Source of the DNA: Vicingaceae bacterium
GTDB taxonomy: Bacteria; Bacteroidota; Bacteroidia; Flavobacteriales_E; Vicingaceae
Length of the DNA stretch: 64,000 nucleotides
Reading direction: 5' to 3'
NCBI GenBank assembly: GCA_028245195.1
Contig: JAOKCF010000004.1
Span: forward strand, 62,001 to 126,000
Below, one piece after another: positions 44,805 through 53,774 of this stretch. Each line of letters opens with the position of its first letter. The first letter of the stretch is position 1. Below the pieces are notes generated by a model that was not told the origin of the DNA, searched no databases, and saw only the letters and a program-made list of their open reading frames with translations. The translations under genes and the position numbers were made by a program.

Positions 44805-45648
44805 ATGCGATTCGAATACTACAATGCACAAATGGGTTCAATTATTGGCTTAACGGACAATTACAGGATCGATAGAGGTTTGTTTTCAGTAAATGAAAGC
44901 GTGGTAAGCATGCTCTGGAACAGAAATGATGACCCCGTAAAGTTGGTTATTGATAATGAACCATTCCTACTATTATCAAACCAAACTGTAACCGTTACTT
45001 ATTTGCAAAATATTGGTTTTGACATGGGATGCCCACCCTAACATGGTATTGTCTTTAATCGCGAATTCTATTGTATTCTCGATCACGATGGGGAAGTTTC
45101 TTGTAATGGCATTTTATTTTTTGGGACACAAGATTTATCAATCTTAACCATTTCAGAAGTTGAACAACCCAAGTTTGAAATGCTACTCCACGTTTTTATT
45201 GATGAGTTCGAAACACAAGACAAAATACAAGGAGAAATACTACAAATGTTGTTAAAGCGGTTTATTATTAAATGCTTTAGAGCGGCAAAAGAACAACTAA
45301 TTCCCAAAGAATTAAACAACAAACAGGTTGATATTATTCGAAAATTTAATGTATTAGTGGACACCCACTATAAAGAAAAGCGCCATGTAAAAGATTACGC
45401 TGGTTTACTTTTCAAATCGCCAAAAACACTTTCAAATTTATTTAGAATTTACAACCAGCAATCACCTCAACAAATTATACACAACAGGTTAGTTTTAAAG
45501 GCTAAAAGAATTTTACTCTATACTGATAGAAATATTTCAGAAGTTGGATTCGATTTAGGATATGAAGACCCTGCTTAACAGTAGGGTCTTCAAGAAAAAT
45601 ACTGGGACAAGCCCAAAAGAGTTTAAATTAAAACAATTACCTATGTAA
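44805..45648 (+). pseudogene. Broken AraC-family transcription regulator
   Basis: The N-terminal sensor part reads MRFEYYNAQMGSIIGLTDNY and is stopped in frame by TAA at 45039-45041. The same frame continues (HGIVFNREFYCILDHDGEV) into the AraC HTH, with HYKEKRHVKDYAGLLFKSP, then KAKRILLYTDRNISEVGFDLGY. A second break after EDPA needs a frame change to recover the end RVFKKNTGTSPKEFKL (stop 45646). The break falls in a hairpin, GAAGACCCT-N10-AGGGTCTTC. AraC regulators commonly control adjacent nitrilase genes, so both members of this pair are dead. A -7-like box TACCTTTA lies 5 bases before the ATG. Confidence 0.85.
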
Positions 45649-46297
45649 AATCACTTAATGTCAGGTTTAAAAAATCTTCAAACCAACACTTACACCCATT
45701 CTCTTCCAGAACGTCTTTGTTTTTTTCCCCTATTCCAACAAACTCCAATCCTAAGTTTTGTGCGGTTTTTAAATCCCAAAGCCCGTCACCAATAGATATT
45801 ACTTTTTCAAACCTATCAACCCCATAAAATTTCTTAGCATCAGCGATTGCTTGCTTCACAATGCTTTCTCGTTTCATTAACCGATCAGAGGCTACCAATA
45901 ATCGATTGTCAAAATCTACTCCTATCGCTTTCAATTTCTGAACTGCAGGTCTTCTTAAAGATCCTGTTGCAAAACAAACGGCTATAGATTTATTATTTTT
46001 AACCTCTTTAATGAATTGAGATGCACCAGGAACTTCTTCTACCTCATTTTCTGCCATTTTTGTACTTAGCAACTTTTCAAATTTTGCTTTTAACACTTCA
46101 GTAAATGTTTGCCACAGTTCCTTTTCATAAATAGTTTTCGAAATATATGAATCCGTATGGTGCAGGTATTCACCAAAATTGGTGTCTATTTTTTCCACTC
46201 CTAATTCGTTCAAACTTTCAATAAAAGCCTGAATGTGAATTTCTGCAGTTTCAGTTAGGGTGTCGTCGATGTCGAAAATAAGAAGTGTTTTTGCCAT
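45641..46297 (-). CDS. HAD family hydrolase (phosphoglycolate phosphatase-like)
   Basis: A 218-residue haloacid dehalogenase-like hydrolase. Motif I is LLIFDIDDTLTETAEIH, motif II AVCFATGSLRRP, motif III the Lys after it, and motif IV ISIGDGLWDLKTAQNLGLEF. A helical cap is inserted after motif I, as in phosphoglycolate phosphatase and beta-phosphoglucomutase. The substrate cannot be assigned. A perfect -7 box (46302-46309) stands 4 bases before its ATG. It converges on the AraC remnant, with 8 bases of overlap. Confidence 0.88.
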   Translation of the reverse strand: MAKTLLIFDIDDTLTETAEIHIQAFIESLNELGVEKIDTNFGEYLHHTDSYISKTIYEKELWQTFTEVLKAKFEKLLSTKMAENEVEEVPGASQFIKEVKNNKSIAVCFATGSLRRPAVQKLKAIGVDFDNRLLVASDRLMKRESIVKQAIADAKKFYGVDRFEKVISIGDGLWDLKTAQNLGLEFVGIGEKNKDVLEENGCKCWFEDFLNLTLSDFT

Positions 46298-46301
46298 GGC
46301 T

Positions 46302-46309
46302 CAAAGCTA
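46302..46309 (-). promoter_or_regulatory. -7 box abutting the HAD hydrolase start codon
   Basis: TAGCTTTG on the minus strand matches TAnnTTTG, four bases before the ATG at 46297. Confidence 0.4.
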
Positions 46310-46353
46310 ACCATACAAAGGCGCAGTCACACCACAATTAACGTACTTGTTTA

Positions 46354-46656
46354 TTACGACTTAAGCCTCTTACCTATCTTCTTTAAAAGTATCTTTAACT
46401 CCAAAATAACAGTCGTTTCGGGAATTTCTTTAATCGAAACACTTTTACCCTCGGCGCATAAATCCAGTAAAAATGCAAGCCTGCCAACTTTTATGTAGAC
46501 CTTTTTACCATTTTTCCCCCGTTTTGCTTTCAAATTGGGATATTTCGTTAAAGCGTCTTTAAACATGTCTCCCACTTTAATTCCTTCCTCCGTTACATCC
46601 TCTGCCGATTGAATAGTAATGTTTCCAATTCTTCGTTTATCTTCTTTGTTAGGCAT
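46354..46656 (-). CDS. Hypothetical small basic protein
   Basis: A 100-residue Lys-rich protein, MPNKEDKRRIGN followed by VGDMFKDALTKYPNLKAKRG and VGRLAFLLDLCAEGKSVSI. A basic helix-rich C-terminus (ILLKKIGKRLKS) ends it. There is no signal peptide or membrane segment. Basic charge and size could suit a nucleic-acid binder. No family is recognised. The start ATG is preceded by a small possible gene. Confidence 0.5.
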   Translation of the reverse strand: MPNKEDKRRIGNITIQSAEDVTEEGIKVGDMFKDALTKYPNLKAKRGKNGKKVYIKVGRLAFLLDLCAEGKSVSIKEIPETTVILELKILLKKIGKRLKS

Positions 46657-46688
46657 AACATATCCTAATTCTTGCCCACTTACTTCAA

Positions 46689-46826
46689 TTATAAACCCTC
46701 CCCAACCCTTTCTCCATCATTTATTTTCCCCACTTGCAGTATTTCTTTATGGTCGGCAATAAGATCGTCCGGACTGATTCCCTTAAAGGAATTGTTTACA
46801 ATCTTATACTCCACATTCGATTCCAT
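46689..46826 (-). CDS. Small hypothetical ORF, 45 residues
   Basis: MESNVEYKIVNNSFKGISPD begins a protein-like minus-strand frame that ends ...RVGEGL at 46689, 32 bases before the 100-residue gene. The frame is open further upstream to a stop near 46896, so it may be the C-terminus of something longer. It is a better candidate than the opposite-strand frame at 46672-46953, which is low-complexity. Confidence 0.35.
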   Translation of the reverse strand: MESNVEYKIVNNSFKGISPDDLIADHKEILQVGKINDGERVGEGL

Positions 46827-47041
46827 TGGTGCCTTAACCGTTTTGGATTGTTTGGTTGGCGCCAACCGTAATTGGTTCGCCGTTGATGGCGGTGGCTATA
46901 GGAAAATGGAAAGTGAAGTTGGGAGATCGCAAGAAGAAGGAGAATGCAATTAAAGAGGCCTAATTGTTTTAAAAACTTAATGCATCAGTAAATCCTGGAA
47001 CAATAAACCTTCTGTTTCTTATTTTTACAAAAAAGAAACAC

Positions 47042-47458
47042 ATGTCTAGCGAAAAATTTGATTCAAATAGAGCACCAGAACCAGTTGGAGCATATCCACA
47101 CTCTAGAAAAGTAGGTAACTTGTTATTCCTTTCGGGAGTTGGACCAAGAGAAAGAGGAACTAAAAAGATACCGGGTGTAGAATTAGATGCAGATGGAAAT
47201 ATAGAATCTTACGACATAGAAACACAATGCAGATCTGTATTTAATAACGTTAAAACCATAGTTGAAGATTCTGGCGCTAAATGGGAAAACGTGGTTGATG
47301 TGACTGTCTTTTTAACCAACATGAAAGACGATTTTAAGGCTTATAATAAGCTTTATGCCGAATTTTTTAAGGATAATCAACCTTGCAGAACTACATTAGA
47401 AATTAAAGGTCTACCAACTCCAATTGCCATTGAATTAAAAGTTATTGCTACTATTTAA
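47042..47458 (+). CDS. RidA family protein, 2-aminomuconate deaminase-like
   Basis: A 138-residue RidA/YjgF-type protein. The fold markers are APEPVGAYPHSRKVGNLLFLSG and the Arg of QPCRTTLEIKG that recognises the carboxylate of the imine. The combination EPVGAYPHSR is characteristic of the 2-aminomuconate deaminase branch rather than plain RidA. In the kynurenine pathway that enzyme acts right after aminomuconate-semialdehyde dehydrogenase, a candidate for which is at 8066-9508. Without the rest of the pathway in view, a plain imine deaminase is also possible. Confidence 0.85.
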   Translation: MSSEKFDSNRAPEPVGAYPHSRKVGNLLFLSGVGPRERGTKKIPGVELDADGNIESYDIETQCRSVFNNVKTIVEDSGAKWENVVDVTVFLTNMKDDFKAYNKLYAEFFKDNQPCRTTLEIKGLPTPIAIELKVIATI

Positions 47459-47550
47459 CTTTTATCTATCGAAATTTGATTTTTCATTTGAGTCAGTTTC
47501 CCTGCTAACGAGTATTTAACGTTTGAAAAAAACAATATTAGTCCATCAAA

Positions 47551-47709
47551 TCAGCCAACATAATCAGATGGGGTGAACATGCTGCTTTACTTATCGCTTA
47601 AACTGCCGCTGGTTTTTCCTTCAATAAAACCAGTATTGGAAAGGTAATTCCAATAGATTAAAAATAATGTGACAATGAGATTTGTTGTGGAGAGTAATTT
47701 AAATTTCAT
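47551..47709 (-). pseudogene. N-terminal remnant of a tryptophan-rich (TspO-like) membrane protein
   Basis: ATG 47709 opens KFKLLSTTNLIVTLFLIYWN, then NTGFIEGKTSGSLSDK. The frame stops at TAA (47587-47589) where such proteins read SDKY, continues SSMFTPSDYVG and stops again at TGA 47551. A hydrophobic start, NTG-type loop, SDK and FTP are recognisable from Bacteroidota tryptophan-rich sensory proteins. The rest of the gene is gone. Confidence 0.45.
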
Positions 47710-47765
47710 AGTGTTAAAATTAAATAATAAGTGGTTTTGTTAACTTCCGTTTTCCATTTCAATAA

Positions 47766-47798
47766 CTTGTGTAAATCAGCCCTGTTTTGTTACCTTCG
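47766..47798 (+). promoter_or_regulatory. Promoter of ileS
   Basis: CTTG (47766-47769), a 21-base spacer and TACCTTCG (47791-47798) resemble -33/-7 elements 28 bases upstream of the ATG at 47827. The spacing suits the phylum. Confidence 0.45.
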
Positions 47799-47826
47799 CG
47801 AGCGCTTACTTTAAGTAAACACAATC

Positions 47827-50800
47827 ATGAGTAAATACAAAGAATACAAGCAATTAGACCTTCCCGCTGTGGCAGACGAAGTGTTGAAATACTGGGAAGA
47901 AAACGATATTTTTCAAGAAAGTATTGACAGCCATGAAGGAAATAAGCCTTTCGTTTTTTATGAAGGACCTCCTTCGGCGAATGGATTACCAGGAATTCAC
48001 CACGTAATGGCTCGGGCAATTAAAGATATTTTTTGCCGCTACAAAACCCAAAAAGGCTTTCAGGTAAAAAGAAAAGCTGGTTGGGATACTCATGGTTTGC
48101 CAGTGGAATTAGGTGTTGAAAAAGAGCTTGGAATTACTAAAGAAGACATTGGTAAAAAAATATCGGTTGAGGAATACAACAAAGCCTGTCGTGAAGCGGT
48201 AATGCGCTATACAGATGTATGGAATGACTTAACCAAAAAGATGGGTTATTGGGTAGACATGGAAACCCCATATGTTACTTACGAAAACAAATACATTGAG
48301 TCGGTTTGGCACTTATTGAAACAGTTATACGACAAAGGTCTAATCTATAAAGGGTACACGATTCAGCCATACTCCCCTGCTGCAGGAACTGGGTTGAGTT
48401 CTCATGAATTAAATCAACCAGGAGCGTACAAAAACGTAAAAGACACCTCAGCAACGGCACAATTTAAAGTTACCAAAGACGATAAATCAAGCTTTTTATT
48501 TGACGATTTACATGGTGATTTATTCTTTTTAGCTTGGACCACTACACCTTGGACCTTGCCTTCAAATACGGCTTTAGGTGTTGGGAAAAACATTGATTAT
48601 GTAAAAGTTAAATCGTTCAACAAGTATACTCACGAACCGATAACGGTAATTCTTGCAAAAGACTTAGTTGGTAAATGGTTCTCGGCGAAAGCCTCTGATC
48701 TAAAACTTTCAGACTACAAAAACGACGGGAAAAATATTCCTTACGAAATTGTTGCCCAATTTAAAGGGAGTGAATTAGAAGGAATCCGATACGAGCAGTT
48801 GCTTTCTTATGTCCAGCCAGAAGAAGGTGATGCTTTTAGAGTTTTAATAGGCGATTTTGTAACTACCTCTGACGGTACAGGAATAGTCCACTTAGCACCA
48901 AGTTACGGAGCAGACGATTATAGAGTAGCACAAATAAATGGAATTGGAGCGTTGCACTTGGTTAATAATCAAGGGAAATTCAAAGCTAAAGTTACCGATT
49001 TTGCAGGCGAATATGTAAAAGAGCAGTACCTAAAAGACGAAGACAAACCTGCCGACTACAAGTCGATTGATGTTAGAATCTCCATCAAATTAAAAAAAGA
49101 AAATAGAGCGTTCGACGTTCAAAAATACGAGCATAGTTACCCGCATTGCTGGAGAACAGACAAGCCTATCTTGTACTTTCCTCTTGATTCTTGGTTTATA
49201 AAAACAACCGCAGTTAAGGAGAAGTTAATTGCCAACAATAAAAAAATTAACTGGAAACCAGAAAGTACAGGAAGTGGTCGTTTTGGAAACTGGTTAGAGA
49301 ACTTACAAGACTGGAACTTAAGTCGTTCTAGGTATTGGGGAATTCCTATTCCAATTTGGACAACGGAAGACAAAGAGGAGCAAATTTGCGTTGGCTCGGC
49401 TGAACAGCTAAGGGCGGAGTGTGAAAAAGCTGTTGCGGCAGGCATGATGGACAAAAACCCTTTGGGTGATTTTGAACCTCAAAACATGTCAAAAGAAAAC
49501 TATGAAACCTTCGATTTTCATCGACCATTTGTAGATGATATAGTGTTGGTTTCTCCTTCTGGAAAAGCCATGAAACGAGAAACAGACTTAATTGACGTTT
49601 GGTTTGATTCAGGATCTATGCCGTATGCACAATGGCACTACCCTTTCGAAAACAAGCAGTTAATTGATGAAAATAAATTTTACCCCGCCGATTTTATTGC
49701 CGAAGGCGTGGATCAAACCAGAGGTTGGTTTTTTACTCTCCACGCAATAGCAACCTTATGTTTTGATACCATCGCATACAAAAATGTGGTTTCAAATGGC
49801 TTAGTGCTAGATAAAAATGGCCAAAAAATGAGCAAGCGACTTGGAAATGCCGCCGACCCTTTTGAAACCCTAAAAAAATATGGCCCAGATGCAACGAGGT
49901 GGTATATGATTACCAATGCTCAGCCTTGGGATAATCTCAAATTTGACTTAGAGGGTATTACTGAAGTACAGCGTAAGTTTTTCGGAACATTGTACAACAC
50001 GTATAACTTCTTTGCGCTGTACGCCAATATTGATAACTTCTCTTTTGAAGAGGCACATGTCCCTTATGAAAAGAAGCCAGAAATTGACCGCTGGGTGCTA
50101 TCTAAACTCAATTCTCTTGTTAAAGATGTTGATGCTGCTTTTGGGGATTATGAGCCTACAAAAGCAGGTCGTTTAATTCAAGAGTTTACAACCGACCATT
50201 TGAGCAACTGGTATGTGCGTTTATGTAGACGAAGATTCTGGAAAGGCGATTACAACGAAGATAAAATTTCGGCCTATCAAACACTTTATACTTGTTTAAT
50301 TACCATCGCTAAACTGTCTGCACCAATTGCTCCATTCTTTATGGACCAGTTGTTTAAAGACTTAAACGTCGTAAGTGGAAAAGAAACGGTAAACTCTATT
50401 CACCTTTCAGATTTTGGTAAGTTGAAAGAAAAATACATCGACGAAGATTTAGAGCAACGAATGGAAATTGCTCAAAGGCTTTCTTCAATGGTGTTAGCGT
50501 TAAGAAAAAAAGAAAGTTTAAAGGTTCGCCAACCATTGCAAAAAATGATGGTGCCTATTTTAGACCCAACTTTTAAGCGACAATTGCAAGATATTGAAGC
50601 ATTAATTCTTTCCGAAGTAAATGTGAAAGAGATAGAGTATTTGGAAGAAACTGCCGGAATTTTAGTGAAAAAGGTGAAAGCAGACTTTAAAAAGCTAGGG
50701 CCAAAGTTTGGGAAAGACATGAAACAAGTAGCAGGAGCTATTAGTCAGTTATCTCAAGATCAAATCAGTGACTTAGAGAATAATGATAAAATTGAACTTC

Positions 50801-51192
50801 AATTTAGTGACAAAACAATTGAGTTAACCACGGCCGATGTTGAGATTTCTTCAGAGGATATCCCAGGTTGGTTAGTTGCTGCCGAAGGAAAGTATACTGT
50901 TGCATTAGATGTTACTTTATCTGAAGAGTTAATTGAAGAAGGTGTTGCTAGAGAGGTAGTTAACCGTTTACAAAACTTTAGAAAAGAAGCAGGATTTGAG
51001 GTAACAGATAAGATTAACATATCTTTAGAAACAAGTAGTGAACTAAACGAAGCAATCCAAAACAATAAAAATTATATTTGTTCTGAAACATTGGCCGAGA
51101 ATTTATCGTTTGTAGATAAAATTGAAGGAGAGAAATTTTTACTAAAAATAGATAACGAAACAAAAACCTACGTTAGTTTAAAAAAGGTTTAA
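47827..51192 (+). CDS. ileS: Isoleucyl-tRNA synthetase, type 2, with a GxHH version of the HIGH motif
   Basis: A 1,121-residue class Ia synthetase of the eukaryote-like type 2 branch, as shown by the total length and by a long C-terminal domain. It charges tRNA-Ile with isoleucine and has an editing domain (TTPWTLPSNTALGVG). The first signature motif reads PPSANGLPGIHH: Gly56-Ile57-His58-His59 in place of HxGH. The second is KMSKR at 667-671. Type 2 enzymes are generally insensitive to mupirocin, and enzymes with the swapped GxHH form have been described as hyper-resistant. It seems to be the only IleRS in view. Confidence 0.96.
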   Translation: MSKYKEYKQLDLPAVADEVLKYWEENDIFQESIDSHEGNKPFVFYEGPPSANGLPGIHHVMARAIKDIFCRYKTQKGFQVKRKAGWDTHGLPVELGVEKELGITKEDIGKKISVEEYNKACREAVMRYTDVWNDLTKKMGYWVDMETPYVTYENKYIESVWHLLKQLYDKGLIYKGYTIQPYSPAAGTGLSSHELNQPGAYKNVKDTSATAQFKVTKDDKSSFLFDDLHGDLFFLAWTTTPWTLPSNTALGVGKNIDYVKVKSFNKYTHEPITVILAKDLVGKWFSAKASDLKLSDYKNDGKNIPYEIVAQFKGSELEGIRYEQLLSYVQPEEGDAFRVLIGDFVTTSDGTGIVHLAPSYGADDYRVAQINGIGALHLVNNQGKFKAKVTDFAGEYVKEQYLKDEDKPADYKSIDVRISIKLKKENRAFDVQKYEHSYPHCWRTDKPILYFPLDSWFIKTTAVKEKLIANNKKINWKPESTGSGRFGNWLENLQDWNLSRSRYWGIPIPIWTTEDKEEQICVGSAEQLRAECEKAVAAGMMDKNPLGDFEPQNMSKENYETFDFHRPFVDDIVLVSPSGKAMKRETDLIDVWFDSGSMPYAQWHYPFENKQLIDENKFYPADFIAEGVDQTRGWFFTLHAIATLCFDTIAYKNVVSNGLVLDKNGQKMSKRLGNAADPFETLKKYGPDATRWYMITNAQPWDNLKFDLEGITEVQRKFFGTLYNTYNFFALYANIDNFSFEEAHVPYEKKPEIDRWVLSKLNSLVKDVDAAFGDYEPTKAGRLIQEFTTDHLSNWYVRLCRRRFWKGDYNEDKISAYQTLYTCLITIAKLSAPIAPFFMDQLFKDLNVVSGKETVNSIHLSDFGKLKEKYIDEDLEQRMEIAQRLSSMVLALRKKESLKVRQPLQKMMVPILDPTFKRQLQDIEALILSEVNVKEIEYLEETAGILVKKVKADFKKLGPKFGKDMKQVAGAISQLSQDQISDLENNDKIELQFSDKTIELTTADVEISSEDIPGWLVAAEGKYTVALDVTLSEELIEEGVAREVVNRLQNFRKEAGFEVTDKINISLETSSELNEAIQNNKNYICSETLAENLSFVDKIEGEKFLLKIDNETKTYVSLKKV

Positions 51193-51231
51193 AAGTCCTG
51201 CTCAATTAAGAAGGGCAATAAAGTAAAGAAA

Positions 51232-51606
51232 ATGGAAAAAGAAAAATACAGCGACAAAGAGTTACAAGAATTCAAGGGATTAATTGAAGGAAAGTTAAGT
51301 GAAGCAAAAATAGATTTAGAAGGACTTAGAGGGTCTTTATCATACAAAGATGATCATGGAACAGAAGATACTTCTCCGTCATTTAAAATGATGGAAGACG
51401 GTTCTGAAACACTTTCTAGAGAGGAGATGAGCAATTTAGCTATTCGACAAGAAAAGTTTATTACTCATTTGCAAAATGCCTTAACGAGAATAGCAAACAA
51501 GACATACGGAGTTTGCAGAGAAACAGGAAAATTGATTCCGATAGAACGATTGAGAGCAGTGCCACATGCTACTCTTTCAATTGAAGCAAAAAACGCTCAA
51601 GGGTAA
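51232..51606 (+). CDS. TraR/DksA family protein without an intact zinc site
   Basis: A 124-residue DksA-like protein with a coiled-coil N-terminal part and the C-terminal conserved block YGVCRETGKLIPIERLRAVPHATLSIEAK. The four-Cys zinc finger is reduced: the first Cys is kept but the other three positions read Thr, Ser and Ala. This form is common in the phylum and can fold without zinc. It probably binds RNA polymerase through the secondary channel to tune transcription. It follows ileS by 39 bases and precedes lspA by 13, suggesting an operon. Confidence 0.9.
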   Translation: MEKEKYSDKELQEFKGLIEGKLSEAKIDLEGLRGSLSYKDDHGTEDTSPSFKMMEDGSETLSREEMSNLAIRQEKFITHLQNALTRIANKTYGVCRETGKLIPIERLRAVPHATLSIEAKNAQG

Positions 51607-51619
51607 TACAGAATTAAAT

Positions 51620-52282
51620 ATGAAGAGTAAGTTTTCTTCTTACGGACTGCCGCTACTAATTATAGTGGCAGTTTTGTTTATTGACCAAGCAAGTAAGTTT
51701 TGGATTAAGTTAAACATGGAGATTTCAGAAGAAATTCCGGTTTTAGGAGATTGGTTCATTATTCACTTTACTGAAAATAATGGAATGGCTTTCGGAATGG
51801 AATTCGCCGGGGAATGGGGAAAGTTATTCTTAAGCCTTTTTAGAATTATTGCTGTTTCAGGGATAGGCTGGTACCTATTTAGTTTGCCTAAAAAAGGAGT
51901 TTCTAAAGGCTTAATGGTAAGTGGAGCGCTAATTTTTGCTGGAGCGCTAGGGAATATCCTTGACAGTGTTTTTTATGGAGTAATCTTTAACGATAGCTAC
52001 TACCAAGTTGCTACTTTATTTCCTGCAGAAGGAGGTTACGCTGCTCCGCTTTATGGCAGAGTTGTAGACATGCTTTACTTTCCTTTAATGGAAGGGTTTT
52101 TTCCTGAGTGGTTTCCAATATGGTCAGGAGAACATTTTATTTTCTTTAGACCCGTATTTAATATTGCCGATACAGCTATTACTTGTGGCGTTGCTTCAGT
52201 CCTGCTCTTTCATAGAGACTTCATTAAAGAGGAAGAGTCAATAGAAGAAATAATTGAAGAAGTGGAAGACAGACAAGTCTAA
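51620..52282 (+). CDS. lspA: Lipoprotein signal peptidase LspA
   Basis: A 220-residue membrane protease from ATG 51620; an upstream in-frame start at 51566 lies inside the DksA-like gene and is less likely. It cuts prolipoproteins at the lipobox Cys. Seen: TM1 (GLPLLIIVAVLFIDQASKF), the ENNGMAFGMEF loop, and both catalytic Asp: GALGNILDSVFYG and FNIADTAITCG. An extra internal loop (FNDSYYQVATLFPAEGGYAAP) is typical of Bacteroidota LspA. It follows the DksA-like gene and ends before a terminator. It would process the lipoproteins seen elsewhere in the window. Confidence 0.94.
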   Translation: MKSKFSSYGLPLLIIVAVLFIDQASKFWIKLNMEISEEIPVLGDWFIIHFTENNGMAFGMEFAGEWGKLFLSLFRIIAVSGIGWYLFSLPKKGVSKGLMVSGALIFAGALGNILDSVFYGVIFNDSYYQVATLFPAEGGYAAPLYGRVVDMLYFPLMEGFFPEWFPIWSGEHFIFFRPVFNIADTAITCGVASVLLFHRDFIKEEESIEEIIEEVEDRQV

Positions 52283-52333
52283 GAACTTTTTTGTCAACCG
52301 CACAGAACACTTGTTCCCTAAATTTTGAAGAAT

Positions 52334-52370
52334 AAAAAAAGAGTCGTCACCTTAGGTTAACGACTCTTTT
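52334..52370. terminator. Bidirectional terminator after lspA
   Basis: GAGTCGT / ACGACTC (52341-52347 with 52360-52366) extended by A/T pairs makes a stem with T tracts at both ends. It also ends the anti-sigma remnant coming from the right. Confidence 0.8.
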
Positions 52371-52389
52371 ATATTTTATCTATTGTGTT

Positions 52390-53774
52390 TTAGAACTTAA
52401 ACCTCGTTCCAAAACTGATCCCAACGTATTTTAGCTTCTCTGTGAAACGCGCTTCTTCTTTAGTAATTGAATTCATTCTTCTTCTATAGCTTGGGGTTAT
52501 TAAAAAGGAAGTTTTCTCTGTAAAGAAATAAGTAACCCCTGCAGCTGGGTGAATATTCACAACCCCGGTTGTTTTAAATGGATTCTCTCCTTCGTCTTCC
52601 AAGTTTGCTACCTCGTTCACCAACTGCTTGTTCGATAAACTTTGGTTTTGATTCACATAACCTTTTACCGCGCTCTGCTTCATTCTAGTTAGAGGTTGTA
52701 GTTCAACACACCTCCAAATACATCTACACGCTTTAAAATGTATCCTTTGTAAGAGTTCATAATTTGTAATCCTAGATCTCCCTTTACATGCCAACCCTAT
52801 CTTGAATTACGGTTTTGAAACCCTAATAACAATGGCACTTCAACAAAATTATATTGATTACTGAAACGTTTCTTGCCTTCGAAATGCATTTCCTCATAGA
52901 TCTGAGTATAATTAATTCCCGTTTCAATAAACCTATTTTTCGTTAATTCATATTGCAGCAATCCGCTTACAGTGTCTGCAATTCGAGTATTTTCTGCTTT
53001 CTCTCGGACTCTTAAATAAGAGGGAGACAAATCATACTTTGCTCGCATTGCTTTGTGAATAGTGTGCGGAGCTACAGTAAACAGAACTGAACTTATTTCC
53101 CAGAATATTTTTCGCTCAACTCTAGGTAACACATAGTCATAATCAATGTCTACTTTTTTAGGGTCTACAACTACCAAGTCTGTATTGACAAACTTTTTTT
53201 GCATCAAATCCATTTCATTATACCTCGTAAATGCTTTTGGTCTAACACTCTCCCATCAGTCCAAATTTTCAATATAAACAGAAAGTCTGGAGTCCGGTAA
53301 GTCCGGTCTGGTAAACCCTGCTCTTTCTAACGAAGCAAGTTCGTCTATGGAAGGATAGATATTACGATAATCGTAAAGACTTTCAAGTGATTCTAATGTA
53401 TTAGATACAGGTTCATCATCAGTCTTTGTTAAAGTGAACTGAGCTATAGTATTCTTTGTTTTTGAATTATTTATATCGTTTAATTGTTTCGTTTTGATTG
53501 TCTCTACTATAATCAATTTGTTAATCTCGTTTGCACGGGATGTGTATTGGTTTGTCTCCTCCTCACCAAAAAGCACAATAGAACTTCCTCCCGCCAAAAG
53601 CAACATCAGTAATGTTCCAAAAATCCCCCAGTTATTAGAAATTCGGTTGGCCACCACATGACCAAAGTTTCGCTTAGCTTGAATGTTTTCCCATGCGGCA
53701 GGAGGAGAAGTTGCTGTCTGGTCACTCAGTCTATCTCGGAAGACTTGGTCAAAATCCTTATTTTGATCAGACAT
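52390..53774 (-). pseudogene. Broken membrane anti-sigma / outer-membrane barrel protein
   Basis: From ATG 53774, a cytoplasmic segment (MSDQNKDFDQVFRDRLSDQ, then PPAAWENI) leads to one TM (WGIFGTLLMLLLAGGSSIVL) and a periplasmic part. The frame stops at TGA 53256-53258, continues in frame (MDLMQKKFVNTDLVVVDPKK) through barrel strands to TAG 52797-52799, and a frame change near 52690 is needed for the last strands (ITPSYRRRMNS; KLKYVGISFGTRFKF). The C-terminal Phe fits an outer-membrane barrel. This layout is known from sigma-linked membrane proteins in the phylum. It overlaps its sigma gene by 8 bases, so the pair was an operon. Confidence 0.88.

Larger units (their letters stand above)
47459..47826. 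other. Intergenic region between the RidA-like gene and ileS
   Basis: This 368-base gap holds the TspO-like remnant (minus strand) and the ileS promoter. No intact gene is visible. Confidence 0.4.

Noticed and set aside
46672-46953. Plus-strand frame of 93 codons
   Set aside because: Low-complexity, no start context, and the minus-strand frame at 46689-46826 looks more protein-like.
47825-51065. Minus-strand frames over ileS
   Set aside because: They are shadows of the synthetase reading frame with no start context or family match.
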